Notes under the pieces: generated by a model | The model's database searches: none | Told to the model about the DNA's origin: nothing | What the model saw: only the letters and a program-made list of their open reading frames with translations | Part shown: positions 12,701 to 19,770 of the stretch, one piece after another | Numbering within the stretch: position 1 is the first letter of the stretch | How the letters are laid out: each line of letters starts with the position of its first letter | Source of the DNA: Macrosoma leucophasiata | Lineage: Eukaryota > Arthropoda > Insecta > Lepidoptera > Hedylidae | Reading direction: 5' to 3' | DNA length: 64,000 nt | NCBI GenBank assembly: GCA_036365455.1 | Contig: JAWQUS010000007.1 | Coordinates: forward strand, 17,314,001-17,378,000 | Program-made: the position numbers and the translations under genes

Positions 12701-15700
12701 AGTGAAAGTACACATTAGATTTCATTTTAATTTGCCAACAACCAGATGAGGATTTACTGAAATACATTCATTTAGGTTTTAAAATCAACACAAAAGACTA
12801 AGTGACCCGATCAATGGATCGATATTCTAACATCGATATTTTGTGACTAGCCGCCTATGTTGACACATCCTTTTTTGACGCTGTGATATGTCACCTCATG
12901 TCTGTCACGTCATTGGTGATTGACGTCACGTCATTCACTTGGCGTTCTGTGACTTCTCTGTGTTTTGACTACTGGCTTGTTTATGTGCTTGTTCAAACGA
13001 ATTTCGAGTGCTTTTGCGATTTGGAATACGTAGGTAGTGCTAGAGGTTTCTGTTCAAGTCAGTTGATCGTGTTCGTTAGTTTTTCTGTAAACAATTTATT
13101 ATAATCTGCAAAAGCAGACTGGAGTTTGCCAAAAAAAAGTGCTTGGTGTTCAGTGAAAAGCATTCATAGGTAGGTATTTGTGGATACAAGCGTGATTATT
13201 TAGTGTACAAATCATTTTCTTAGCGATAATAGCAATCTACAAACCGTCAATTCTAGATTAGCGCCTATTAGTACGAAAATAAAAAAAAATATGGCGGAAA
13301 AACGACTTCATTCTTACAATTTTTAAATTGGTATATCATATGAACCCCACGTCTCAACGAAGTGAAATATGTTTTAAATAGTAGTATATGTACTAATGTC
13401 TGAGGACGAAAAGTTTTATTGGTGTACAATTATGTACCAATGCCCCATACAAAGTGGCGGATCTCCTTTGAACAATTCTGATAGTTAACGATGCCTAGGT
13501 ATCACATTAGTGTATACAGGTGTGTCGTGGCGTGACAGAAAGCTATCGGTTTCACACTTTCATTTTGACTCCGCCAATAAAACAATCCGATACACGAAAG
13601 CGAAGATATTACACAACTTTATAAAGAGCTTACAAAAATTTGGCTGAAAGTGGCCAAAATATAATGCGTTAAACGAGCATTTTTCGGGTGATCAGAATAT
13701 GAAACGCAATTAAGCAAACTGCGCGATAATTTTTCTTTGGTGAAACTCAAATAATGCATTTGAACTTAGTTAAGCATGTTAAACGAGTTTATCCCGAGTA
13801 GATCGTATTTAATTCAGACAGTGAATTTCCCCCTTAGATTGTTCTGCTTACATTAAGACATTATGCCGTTCCTAAATTTGTGCTGACAGAGTTACGAGGT
13901 TTTGTCAAATCTTATTTTTTCTGATACAATAATATGAACTTAGCTTAACAGTCAAAATTATGGTAAGCGATACAGTGTCTCCATAATTTTTTGAATGGTT
14001 ATACATCTTCCCAATTCCATATTTGTAGATTGTGAGTCACGTGTTACATACATTAGTTTGCATGTAATCGATCTTTATTTAACACGCGCACGCGCTTGCG
14101 TTGCAGATATATTGAAGGGCGGCGTGCTGCCCGTGTTTGGTGAAAATCGACCGCTCAAGAAATGGTTGACCTACATGCATGCCCCAGGTCTTTGCTTTTA
14201 CTCTTCAAATCTCATATTTTTTGTTATTTACCATTTTTGCACCTGTTATTTTAATTCAATCAGCTATGTGCAGTTTGTAAATTCGTTTAGTAAATTTAGT
14301 GATTATGACTCCTATGCATACTACAAGGCTAGTACCGAAGTTCATATTTTTTTATTTTACTATCCATTTTTGTTGTATTTCTATTATATTTTTAAAGCTA
14401 TTCTTAAAACAATACGACTCCCTCACTTCACTGCAGTTAAAAGTTTCTTTAAATTCACAATAACTCTCTTCAAAGATCTATAATCAGAATGGGTACACTT
14501 ATTTTTTTTTTTTATTTGTTGAAAAATTATCTATATTATCAAATTAGACAGGAATTTAGATACATTCTTACTTTTTACTTGATAACCAAGTAAATGAACT
14601 ACCAATAAATCTGTATTACTACCAATAAATCTGTATAAATCTTGTACAAGGATCTGTATTTTTTTTAACAGCTAAACTTCACATTTAGCACTTTGTAAAC
14701 ATGGTTTTTCAAGACGATGAATGATAATATTAGAAAACGGCCCAAAGTTTTGTCATGTAGTATGCATAAAAGTAAACAAAATATTTTTTTTACTACCATA
14801 TAAGGAATAGAAGTGTCAAACAACTAATAAATTATTAAATCAACAGATTCCCAAAAATCAGTGGACACAAGTCAGTCGACCAGTTCGAACACGGACGAAG
14901 CGTGTAAAGTGGCAGAAGTGGCGACGGCCACCCTCATCAACTTGGAGTCGCCGGTGTCCACCAGCGACACTGTTCCTCCGCCATCGCAACCTGAAGACCA
15001 GTTGGACTCTATAGAAGCCAGCGACCAGTGGCAGAATTCTCGAATGCAGCTGTCTACAGTGAGCGCTGTGTGAGTAACAGTAAATGACAGTAATGTCAAC
15101 ATGGCATCGCGTATCCGTATGTCACCGGTGTCCACCAGCGACACTGTTCCTTCGCTATCGCAACCGGAATACCAGTTGGACTCTATAGAGGTTAGCAAAC
15201 AGTGACAGAATTCTCGAATGCAGCTGTCTACAGTGAGCGCTGTGTGAGTAACAGTAAATGACAGTAATGTCAACATGGCATCGCGTATCCGTATGTCACC
15301 GGTGTCCACCACCGAGACTGTTCCACCGCCATCGCAACCTGAAGACCAGTTGGACTCTATAGAAGCCAGCGAACAGTGGCAGAACTTTCGAATGTAATTT
15401 TCCATGTGATAACATGGATGATCAGTTTGCCAGCTGGGCCCCAGCCTACTTGGGCTTCCCATTGCTCCAGGACATGCCGAAAGTATCTTTTTTAGATCCC
15501 ACTATTAAGTCGTAGGTCCCGAGTGTTTAGGGAGCCTCCGAGCCACCCAGCCACCCGGGCACTTCTAGTCCAGACGCATCGCGTCAATTATAATGTTTTT
15601 TAATGTGTGGAATGTAGTAAGCATACATAATTATGCTTTAAATCGACCGCGGAATTGAATACCTTTATTGAAATACGGTTTATTTGTTGTTCAGCACTGA

Positions 15701-15827
15701 CATGGAGTGCAGCGTGGGGCGCTGTCCGGGCGGGGAGCCGCTGGAGTTGACCGTCAGTTCCGTGTCCGTGATGGCGCGAGGCTCCGCGCCGCCGGGCTCC
15801 GAACTCGCCGAGGAAGCTTCCCCCTGA
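234..15827 (+). CDS. RB1CC1: RB1CC1/FIP200 (Atg17) homolog, C-terminal ten exons (5' part outside window)
   Basis: Scaffold of the Atg1/ULK1 autophagy-initiation complex; the C-terminal Claw domain of the family binds FIP200-interacting motifs of cargo receptors. Ten exons (234-766, 1487-1733, 6699-6881, 7641-7765, 8173-8344, 9359-9496, 9904-10012, 14107-14187, 14847-15069, 15695-15827) join with matching phases to 1944 nt, 647 codons plus TGA. Visible order: charged coiled coil (fragment residues 1-362), Ser/Gly/Arg linker, Claw (about 398-485, with [29 protein letters not shown] and GSRFYRVK), then a Pro- and Ser/Thr-rich tail. The Claw motifs match the family well. Vertebrate FIP200 ends at the Claw, so the tail is lineage-specific or divergent. 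Introns are heavily invaded by repeats, several directly at splice sites. Identity is confident; the tail exons are supported by phase and splice consensus only. Confidence 0.9.
811..853. repeat. Perfect 19-bp hairpin
   Basis: ACAAATTGTGTGTGCGTAG (811-829), loop TCTCA, exact complement 835-853. It abuts a fragment of the 285-bp retroposon. Confidence 0.9.
852..975 (+). mobile_element. 285-bp retroposon, diverged fragment
   Basis: GTATGGCCCCGTAA ... GGGGTGGCAACGCATCT ... CTATAGG resembles the middle and 3' half of the repeated unit best seen at 46072-46352. Confidence 0.6.
1158..1452 (-). mobile_element. Helitron-like non-autonomous element
   Basis: Read on the minus strand it ends CAACAGCTAGT, with a GC hairpin (CGCGG-GCGAAG-CCGCG) about 11 nt before the CTAGT end, the canonical Helitron 3' terminus. 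The other end is not resolved; the sequence becomes ordinary intron by about 1452, within 40 bp of an exon. Confidence 0.55.
1487..1733 (+). CDS. RB1CC1: RB1CC1 exon: coiled coil with [12 protein letters not shown] segment
   Basis: Acceptor TAACCGCAG precedes 1487 and the donor is CAG|GTTTGT at 1733/1734. The single leading G completes the Arg codon of the previous exon and the exon ends in phase 0. It encodes 83 residues: an [11 protein letters not shown] stretch followed by Glu/Lys-rich coiled coil ending EADKQ. A Helitron-like insert ends within about 40 bp of the acceptor. Confidence 0.8.
2219..2450 (+). mobile_element. 285-bp retroposon copy, internally deleted
   Basis: Begins ACCGGTAGAGCTCCAGTGAG, keeps the GGCGTAGGC, TTCAGCACTATCG and CCTTAGGCCTCAGGAGTGGC blocks, then jumps from GCATCTGCAT to ATCAATGTGAACTGC, losing about 65 bp. 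The tail is A-rich. It stops 30 bp before the mag-like insertion. Confidence 0.8.
2484..2581 (-). repeat. 3' LTR of the mag-like element
   Basis: Second copy of the 98-bp LTR. A purine-rich run (GGGTTGGAGGGA in element orientation, 2582-2593 on the plus strand) abuts it and is the likely polypurine tract. Confidence 0.88.
2666..3990 (-). pseudogene. mag-like integrase
   Basis: N-terminal HHCC zinc module ([14 protein letters not shown]), catalytic core with LHIDYM, VIVYDND and SNGQAESS; the second Asp and the Glu are 35 residues apart, the classic D,D35E spacing. The residue after the central Asp-Asn is Asp instead of the usual Gly. A C-terminal region with GEIVWGKWF ends the frame at 2666. 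The frame is one base out of register with the RT frame. Confidence 0.88.
3903..5468 (-). pseudogene. mag-like reverse transcriptase and RNase H
   Basis: Reverse transcriptase: [13 protein letters not shown] (motif A with catalytic Asp), [12 protein letters not shown], and VWLDDV, which keeps the Asp-Asp pair but has Trp where Tyr is usual, then LGYVIN and the thumb region GVVNYYRNF. RNase H follows: [28 protein letters not shown] and LKTDHRPL. The frame runs open from about 5468 to 3903 and is lost near 3967-3973 at a T-run (A-run in element sense), where the integrase frame takes over. Confidence 0.88.
5469..5945 (-). pseudogene. mag-like protease and start of pol, frameshifted
   Basis: A retropepsin active-site motif DSGTS lies near 5896-5919, preceded by a 6-bp duplication that repeats Asp-Ser. 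The frame changes near 5831-5837 at an A-run, after which PLLGRDFM (the second protease signature, GRD) is read. The open frame ends at an in-frame TAG at 5469-5471; the RT frame continues beyond it. Type: aspartic protease of a Ty3/gypsy polyprotein. Confidence 0.75.
5990..6529 (-). pseudogene. mag-like gag (nucleocapsid), interrupted
   Basis: Starts at ATG 6529 ([14 protein letters not shown]). The first ~105 residues are a capsid-type region ([29 protein letters not shown]). An in-frame TAG at 6212-6214 interrupts it; the same frame then continues with two CCHC zinc knuckles, [14 protein letters not shown] (about 6137-6178) and [14 protein letters not shown] (about 6077-6119). The knuckles show that the stop is a lesion, not the natural end. 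Confidence 0.8.
6557..6574 (-). promoter_or_regulatory. Candidate primer-binding site of the mag-like element
   Basis: In element orientation TGGCGACGAGTGAC starts two bases after the 5' LTR, the usual position for a PBS, and starts with TGG as expected for pairing with a tRNA CCA end. mag elements are described as using a serine tRNA; I could not confirm the tRNA here. Confidence 0.45.
6577..6674 (-). repeat. 5' LTR of the mag-like element
   Basis: 98 bp, identical base for base to the copy at 2484-2581. In element orientation it begins TGGTGTGTA and ends TACACACTA, with a near-perfect terminal inverted repeat, and it contains an AATAAA in its middle. The inner side is followed after two bases by a possible primer-binding site. 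Confidence 0.88.
6699..6881 (+). CDS. RB1CC1: RB1CC1 exon: coiled coil, GC-rich, flanked by two insertions
   Basis: Encodes about 61 residues including [16 protein letters not shown] and ending DSLLKTQ. The acceptor is uncertain: TTTGACTCAG|TTG (6699) and TTGCAG|GTG (6711) both give phase 0 and differ by four residues; reading on upstream to about 6675 is also open. The donor is CAG|GTCAGT at 6881/6882. A mag-type retrotransposon ends at 6674 just upstream, and a LINE 3' fragment begins at 6889 just downstream. GC content is far higher than in the two exons before it. Confidence 0.75.
6889..7057 (+). mobile_element. LINE 3' fragment (R1/I-type tail) at the splice donor
   Basis: Contains the lepidopteran LINE 3' signature (GGCCTTTGTTCAGCAG, GACGTCTTTTGGCTGA) and ends in a GATGATGATGA tail. 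ACAGGTCAGTA flanks it on both sides (6878-6888 and 7058-7068), an 11-bp target-site duplication that includes the exon end and GTCAGT donor. The fragment starts on a GTAGGCGGCC segment that looks like the end of a reverse-transcriptase ORF; strongly 5'-truncated. Confidence 0.75.
7120..7470 (+). mobile_element. tRNA-derived SINE
   Basis: The head GTTGGCTCGATGGTCGCAAT... carries a perfect Pol III B box (GGTTCGATCCC, about 7176) and is followed by a tRNA-unrelated body ending around the GAGATTGGCCGCCGTGGCC block. It lies in the RB1CC1 intron 6882-7640. The exact 3' end is not clear. Confidence 0.65.
7641..7765 (+). CDS. RB1CC1: RB1CC1 exon: end of coiled coil
   Basis: Strong acceptor CTTTTTCAG at 7640 and strong donor GAA|GTAAGT at 7765/7766. 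It starts in phase 0 and ends two bases into a Lys codon completed by the next exon. It encodes 41 residues with heptad Leu/Val/Glu pattern ([17 protein letters not shown]) fading into a Ser/Asp linker. Confidence 0.85.
8173..8344 (+). CDS. RB1CC1: RB1CC1 exon: linker and first strands of the Claw domain
   Basis: Acceptor TTTGCGCAG ends at 8172; donor CAG|GTACGG is at 8344/8345, phase 0. It encodes a basic Ser/Gly/Arg linker then [18 protein letters not shown], the beginning of the FIP200 Claw. From about 8270 onward the exon end is the first unit of a 107-bp tandem array, so seven further copies of the same donor follow. The first donor joins the Claw halves without an insertion and is chosen for that reason. 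Confidence 0.85.
8270..9131 (+). repeat. 107-bp tandem array of exon end + 5' splice site + intron start (8 units)
   Basis: The junction CATGCAG|GTACGG recurs with exon-side ends at 8344, 8451, 8558, 8665, 8772, 8879, 8986 and 9093, exactly 107 bp apart. Each unit holds the last ~72 nt of the Claw exon, the donor, and ~35 nt of intron. Units 2 and 4 share an AAC-for-TAC change, pointing to a two-unit duplication step; unit 6 has donor GTAAGG. Because 107 is not a multiple of 3 and no unit has a stop in any frame, the array is open in all three forward frames, producing long spurious ORFs. A minisatellite is the alternative name. Confidence 0.95.
9147..9181. repeat. Perfect 16-bp hairpin beside the 107-bp array
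   Basis: AATATAACCTGTCCGG (9147-9162), loop AAT, exact complement 9166-9181; it starts 16 bp after the tandem array ends. Confidence 0.9.
9359..9496 (+). CDS. RB1CC1: RB1CC1 exon: middle of the Claw domain
   Basis: Acceptor CGTTTCAG at 9358, donor AAG|GTGATT at 9496/9497, both phase 0. The 46 residues contain [14 protein letters not shown] and KEYCYAKK, which align by eye with the corresponding FIP200 Claw strands (tyrosine-phenylalanine, His-Ser, Leu-Pro-Ala-Leu-Asp; Lys-Glu-Tyr-Cys). This is the clearest family signature in the window. Confidence 0.9.
9711..9830 (-). repeat. Interspersed repeat, inverted copy of 42276-42395
   Basis: Reverse complement reads CAGAGAATATGTAATAATAC, then GAATGGACACTTC, CCCGATTTCCCCGCC, CTTATGGGCGACGTTTGG and TATTCTCTACGTGC in the same order as 42276-42395. 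Class unknown; no coding potential or terminal structure identified. Confidence 0.7.
9904..10012 (+). CDS. RB1CC1: RB1CC1 exon: end of the Claw domain, Pro-rich linker
   Basis: Acceptor TTGACAG at 9903, donor GG|GTAACG at 10012/10013; enters in phase 0 and leaves one base into a codon. It encodes [18 protein letters not shown], the final Claw strands, then a His/Pro/Cys-rich stretch. A 4.1-kb intron follows. Confidence 0.88.
11138..11435 (+). mobile_element. 285-bp retroposon, near full length
   Basis: Runs from CTGGTGGTAGAGTTCCAGTG to TTGTTTGCCACCTCCGTACAC followed by an A-run, with all the shared blocks in order. Confidence 0.85.
12013..12189 (+). mobile_element. Snap-back element with tRNA-like core (5' arm truncated)
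   Basis: Core ACTTCAGTAGCTCAATTGGA ... GAGTTCGAGTCTCGCCTGA resembles a tRNA with A-box and B-box-like words. The right arm TTTCTTTCCATTTTTC ... CACAAGCATATGTTAATGCG matches the arm of the copy at 25696-25933; most of the left arm is missing. Confidence 0.7.
14107..14187 (+). CDS. RB1CC1: RB1CC1 exon: tail beyond the Claw
   Basis: Acceptor CGTTGCAG at 14106 and donor CAG|GTCTTT at 14187/14188. With the G carried over it reads [20 protein letters not shown] and onward for 27 residues, and its exit phase fits the next exon. The weak donor and small size make it less secure than the Claw exons; the compact hydrophobic/basic composition looks like real coding sequence. I do not recognise this motif. 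Confidence 0.6.
14847..15069 (+). CDS. RB1CC1: RB1CC1 exon: Ser/Thr/Pro-rich tail
   Basis: Acceptor AATCAACAG at 14846. With the carried G it gives about 74 residues, acidic and Ser/Thr/Pro-rich ([17 protein letters not shown]). A perfect donor GTGAGT lies at 15070-15075 and an in-frame TGA at 15071-15073 overlaps it, so the exon either splices on to 15695 or, if unspliced, terminates after ...STVSAV. Its last part is the first unit of a 174-bp tandem array. Confidence 0.65.
14951..15394 (+). repeat. 174-bp tandem array of exon end + donor (2.5 units)
   Basis: CCGGTGTCCACC recurs at 14951, 15125 and 15299, a period of 174 bp (58 codons). The unit carries the 3' part of the RB1CC1 tail exon, donor GTGAGT (15070 and 15244), and the TGA. 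The second unit has diverged (CAACCGGAATACC) and contains an in-frame TGA near its middle; the third stops before the donor. The reverse strand is open throughout, an effect of the period being a multiple of three. Confidence 0.92.
15695..15827 (+). CDS. RB1CC1: RB1CC1 last coding exon
   Basis: Acceptor TTTGTTGTTCAG at 15694; the single leading C completes the Val codon split at 15069. It encodes about 43 residues, Gly/Ser/Pro-rich and acidic at the end (SELAEEASP), then TGA at 15825-15827. High GC contrasts with the flanking AT-rich DNA. Support is phase and splice consensus; no domain is visible. Confidence 0.6.
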
Positions 15828-17910
15828 CACTCGCCCATTTCCCCCACACCTCCCGCTTCCCCTATGCCCCACTCCACTATCCCTTCCACCTGTCTCGATT
15901 GCCCCACGTTTGACCCGCTCGTTCAAACTGATTAACGATCGCCTTTCCTTCCACTTTTCGCGTTTTACCCGAGCTCTCGGTGGATCAGTTTAAGAAGCCA
16001 TATTAAAAATATTTTAAACGTGATAATTTTGAATTCGGTCGATCGTTTTTTTGATAAAAATATTCGGCTGTATCGTATAATATACAAATCGGAACGCTAG
16101 TAGTGAATGTGTTTATTTATTCAAAGCGATCGGACGGGGTTCGGGAGTCGAATTGCAAATTTTGTGTTGCGAAGAAATTGTGGAGTGTTGAATTTTATAA
16201 GGGATTTGTGATTATTAGATGTTAAAAGTGAACTTACACTAAAATATTCAGTGCCGTGATTATAGAAAGTAAATAGAGAACGTGCGCGAACATTATTTCT
16301 CAATACTATCGTGCAAATAAGCGCTCGAACTATATCCGAGCCTCAGGCAGATTTTACACGGTTTCGCACAACAGAACATGGTGTTGTGATATACTTTAGG
16401 TAAAGTTGAATAAAAATGCTAATTTTCATATTTTTTTTTTTACTTTCACAAGCACTTGTCATGAGAATCTGTCAGTTTTTCAGTTTCAGACAGAGACACG
16501 CTATGAATGTTTATAGCACAGAAATCCTAAGTTAGTGTAATTAGTATACTGGATGCAATGCTTAAAATTGTAGCTCCTAACCCGGTTCCGTTGTGTGACC
16601 CTTTGTGGAATTTGCCTCATACCGTTACTTACATGGCATGGATTTCGCCATCACACTAGATAAACGTCTTCCATGTTCCAAACTTGGCATGGAATATGCA
16701 TGAAATCTTTCTCCTATTATCTCTTGTCATTGGTGATAGTGTAGTAAATTATAATTATTTTGAAGAGAATCATGGCATGTTCCATTCATTTATTTGTAAA
16801 GTAAAATAAATAAAACAGGTACAAGGTTAAACAGCTTTGAAATAAAATCTAGGGAATCGAAATAATATTTCCTGGTATTTAAAATATTTTCAAATCAACG
16901 TAATAAAAATGGTCTTTCCTAACAGAAATGTTTTGAAATGTCATTTTCAAGTTCATGTCAATTTCAAAGCTGTTTTACCATGTACCTTCTTAAATTTTTT
17001 CTCTGTAAATCTTGCCATGATTCTTTACTTCTTCAAATATAATTCCTTATTAAAATCTTCTCAAATCAGAACTGATGCTCTCACCACAGAGTGGATATTT
17101 TTCGCCGTCCTGGGGCGAGATATCTCCATCGTGGTGTGGATAGAGCATAATTATTTTAAAATAATTTAGCTTACTTCATTTTAAGCCCGATTGTCAATGT
17201 TAGTGCTGTCTTCGTGAAACTCCTTGCAATTTTTCACTAGACAGTGATTTCTTCTCAAAAGTACAAATTTATTTTTAGTCGTTCTAAATGCTTTACTTGT
17301 TTTTTTTTGCGGTTGATATTCACTTGTGTTATTTTCGACATTGTGTTGTGGTATAAAGTTAATTCCTTATGAAATACTTATTGTTTCTGTAAAAGTTAAA
17401 TATATTTTACAATTATGAATTTATTGGTGATAATCGTCGTAATGTTATTATAGCACAAAAATATTATAAAAAGTTTTTATGTTTAGTTTGCTTGAAATCG
17501 TTCATGCAGTTAGTTTACTCATTAAAATTTAAATGTTATAATTATATAAAATGTCTTAATACAGCTGTAGAGGTAATATCACAATCATTCTTTATAAATA
17601 TAATATATATGTCTTACATTTAAGTACTATCTTGATACCTAAGTCATAGAAATTATGTGAAGGGACTCATTCCCCTAATTTAGAAACTTGCAAGTAGATT
17701 CTGCAACTGATAACGCTTATTTAATCGATCTCGCTTCAACTTGAACTTAGAAGCCAGTAGTGTGAGTTAAAGTGCTCCGATGTACTTGATAGTTGCTATC
17801 GATTTTGTAAAATAATTGTTTATTCACTTAATCACCAGAATCGCTGTCGTATATTATGTCATGCTATGAATAATTAATTGGTAAAAAAATAATCAGTCAT
17901 CAAAATTGAC
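15828..17910 (+). other. RB1CC1 3' UTR and intergenic DNA
   Basis: After the TGA at 15825-15827 the sequence turns AT-rich with only short ORFs. Several AATAAA words occur; the first plausible signal is at 16409-16414. No repeat or gene is recognised between about 16420 and 17910. Confidence 0.45.
16409..16414 (+). terminator. Candidate RB1CC1 poly(A) signal
   Basis: AATAAA about 580 bp after the stop, in TTGAATAAAAATGC. Several later AATAAA words (for example near 16806) compete with it. Confidence 0.3.
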
Positions 17911-18830
17911 TACAGTGCTCAATAATAAATATTGCACATCGAGCCTAGGAAGCAGACTTCGGCTTATTTTGGGTCTGTAATGGTTGTCGACCATTTTGAT
18001 CAAGTTTTGACCAATCATTTTGACTGTCAGTGATAACGTAGGCAGTGTGCAACAGAGATAACGCTCTACGAAGTCGAATAGAATAGAATAGTTTTTATTT
18101 TGCCTTAAATGTGGTCATTACAGAGCTTGAAAGTTACATAGTGTTTCACACATTTATCCATGTTATTCTTGGAATGCAAAAAGATAGAAGACAGTATTAT
18201 CGCTAGTGAATTATAAATTACTTATACATTATATGTCATCAATATTACAAAATTGAATAAAAATGACAAAAAATGTCTTGCCCTAAAAACTAACGGTCTT
18301 ATTCATAAAAAGTTATAACACCTCTAAGAGCTCGCTATAGTATGCTATAAGAAAAACGTTATTCATAGTAGCATTTTAGCGCTAAAGCACTATAAACCCA
18401 CTATAAAGTTATAGCGGCCAGAACCCTACCTATAACAGTGCTATAAGGACAAAAGATGGCCGACATTCAACAGCTGATTGTTGAAATTGACATTGGGCGC
18501 GTTCCATTAATCGACCATCGAAACGAGCCGATCGTCTTTTTCGCAGACTCAATCTATATATATAAAAATCAATTGCTGTTCGTTGAGTCTCGCTGAAACA
18601 CGAGAACGGCTGGACCGATTTGGCTAATTTTGGTTTTGAATGATTTCTGGAAGCCCAGGGAAGGTTTAAAAGAAAATATGACGAAGTTAAGGGAAACAGT
18701 AAAAACCACAATTTCATTTTCCCATATAAATAGACCGTATCTATCAAACCTTTGACACATTATTTCATTCTGAGGCAATACGAAGTTAGCCGGGTCAGCT
18801 AGTGTGCAATATTAATTGTTGAGTACTGTA
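17911..18830. mobile_element. MITE with nested insertions
   Basis: The left end TACAGTGCTCAATAATAAAT and right end ATTAATTGTTGAGTACTGTA are inverted repeats, and both carry ATTGCACA/TGTGCAAT words shared with the MITE at 35578-36065. Between about 18077 and 18803 other repeats are inserted, including a GAATA-tailed segment and a Helitron. Confidence 0.55.
18553..18803 (+). mobile_element. Helitron-like non-autonomous element
   Basis: Starts A|TCTATATATATAAAAATC and ends GGGTCAGCTAG|T, fitting the Helitron rule (5' TC, 3' CTAG, insertion between A and T). A second, antisense copy starts near 63830. Confidence 0.65.
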
Positions 18831-18982
18831 CACGACTTTGACAGAAAACGATACGTAGATATAGTGTAAAGGCAAAATAGTTCAATATTTGTATGCAATT
18901 GCTCAGTGCTTTGTCTGTCGACTTCAGTTGACAGCTCATATCCGTGGTGCCACTTTTTTGTCACACTTTTTTAATTCAACGA

Positions 18983-19234
18983 AGGTGGCAAACTAGCTTG
19001 CAGCTGGCATGGATGTTAGGTGATGATTGCAGCGTATAGACATCTACACAAAAACCAGAGGTCGGTATGCAGATGCTTTGTCACCCCCTTAGACTGTCTT
19101 TGCGATAGTTATTACGGGGCCATACATTACCATCTAACCGGAACAGGATAGTGCTGTTCACTACCATTTGGCATTAGGTAGATTAACTAATTCGGTTGTA
19201 CCTACGCCCTCGAGCTCCTACAGTGGAACCACCA
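18983..19234 (-). mobile_element. 285-bp retroposon copy
   Basis: Antisense copy from GGTGGCAAACTAGCTTGCAG to CTACAGTGGAACCACCA; followed directly by a sense fragment. Confidence 0.75.
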
Positions 19235-19395
19235 AATGTATGGCCTGTAATGTCCGGCACAGAGGCATAAGACCTTAGGCCTCAGGAGTGCATCTGCATT
19301 TTGACCTTGGTCTTTGTGTGGGTGTCTATAGGCTGCAGTCATCACTTAACATCAATGTGATCTGCATGATTGTTTGCCACTTCCACTACATAAAA
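19235..19395 (+). mobile_element. 285-bp retroposon, 3' half
   Basis: GTATGGCCTGTAATGTCCGG to TGTTTGCCACTTCCACTACA plus A-run. Abuts the antisense copy, giving a head-to-head pair. Confidence 0.8.
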
Positions 19396-19439
19396 AAAAA
19401 CCAATGAACTTTGTATGAGATTGTTATTCTTCTTCCCAA

Positions 19440-19770
19440 TTTCTTATTCGTAGATTTTACTCGATTGTTTTACGCCTTCGTTAATGATTATCAAAATCGA
19501 GCATAAGCACACTAGAGCCACTTATTCTTACATATTGACCGTTTTCACTTTAGTTGTAGTTAGATCGAGACAAAACTTCGAATTGTTTCTTTCACGTGGT
19601 CTTAATATAAGTCGAAGCACATATTCTTGCGTCCTCATCTTTATTCAGCAGCTTACTACATGTTGCTGAGTGCGCTAGTCGCAATGTTGTTGTGTTAAAT
19701 TTTGAGGGCTTTGCTTCATGTTAAGATTTATTTGTGGCCTTAAATAAATGGCGCCCGACGTGGGTTCGCA
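19440..19770 (+). mobile_element. Candidate LTR relic with tRNA-Lys-like primer-binding site
   Basis: TGGCGCCCGACGTGGG at 19749-19764 closely matches the expected complement of an insect tRNA-Lys 3' end (TGGCGCCCAACGTGGG) and follows an AAATAAA. The preceding ~300 bp could be a 5' LTR. No retroviral-type coding sequence follows, so this would be a relic; chance similarity is possible. Confidence 0.35.

Larger units (their letters stand above)
10013..14106 (+). other. 4.1-kb RB1CC1 intron
   Basis: Bounded by donor GTAACG and acceptor TTGCAG. AT-rich. It contains a cluster of CCGGA words (10894-10939), a 285-bp retroposon (11138-11435) and a tRNA-like snap-back element (12013-12189). I see no further exon; the region 12190-14106 has nothing recognisable apart from short A/T runs. 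Confidence 0.6.

Noticed and set aside
14872..15462. 196-codon minus-strand ORF with a repeated segment
   Set aside because: Antisense of the 174-bp array; the period is divisible by three, so the reverse frame stays open.
15408..15510. Short ORF reading [18 protein letters not shown]
   Set aside because: It lies between the 174-bp array and the last exon, without splice signals; probably a repeat scrap or chance.
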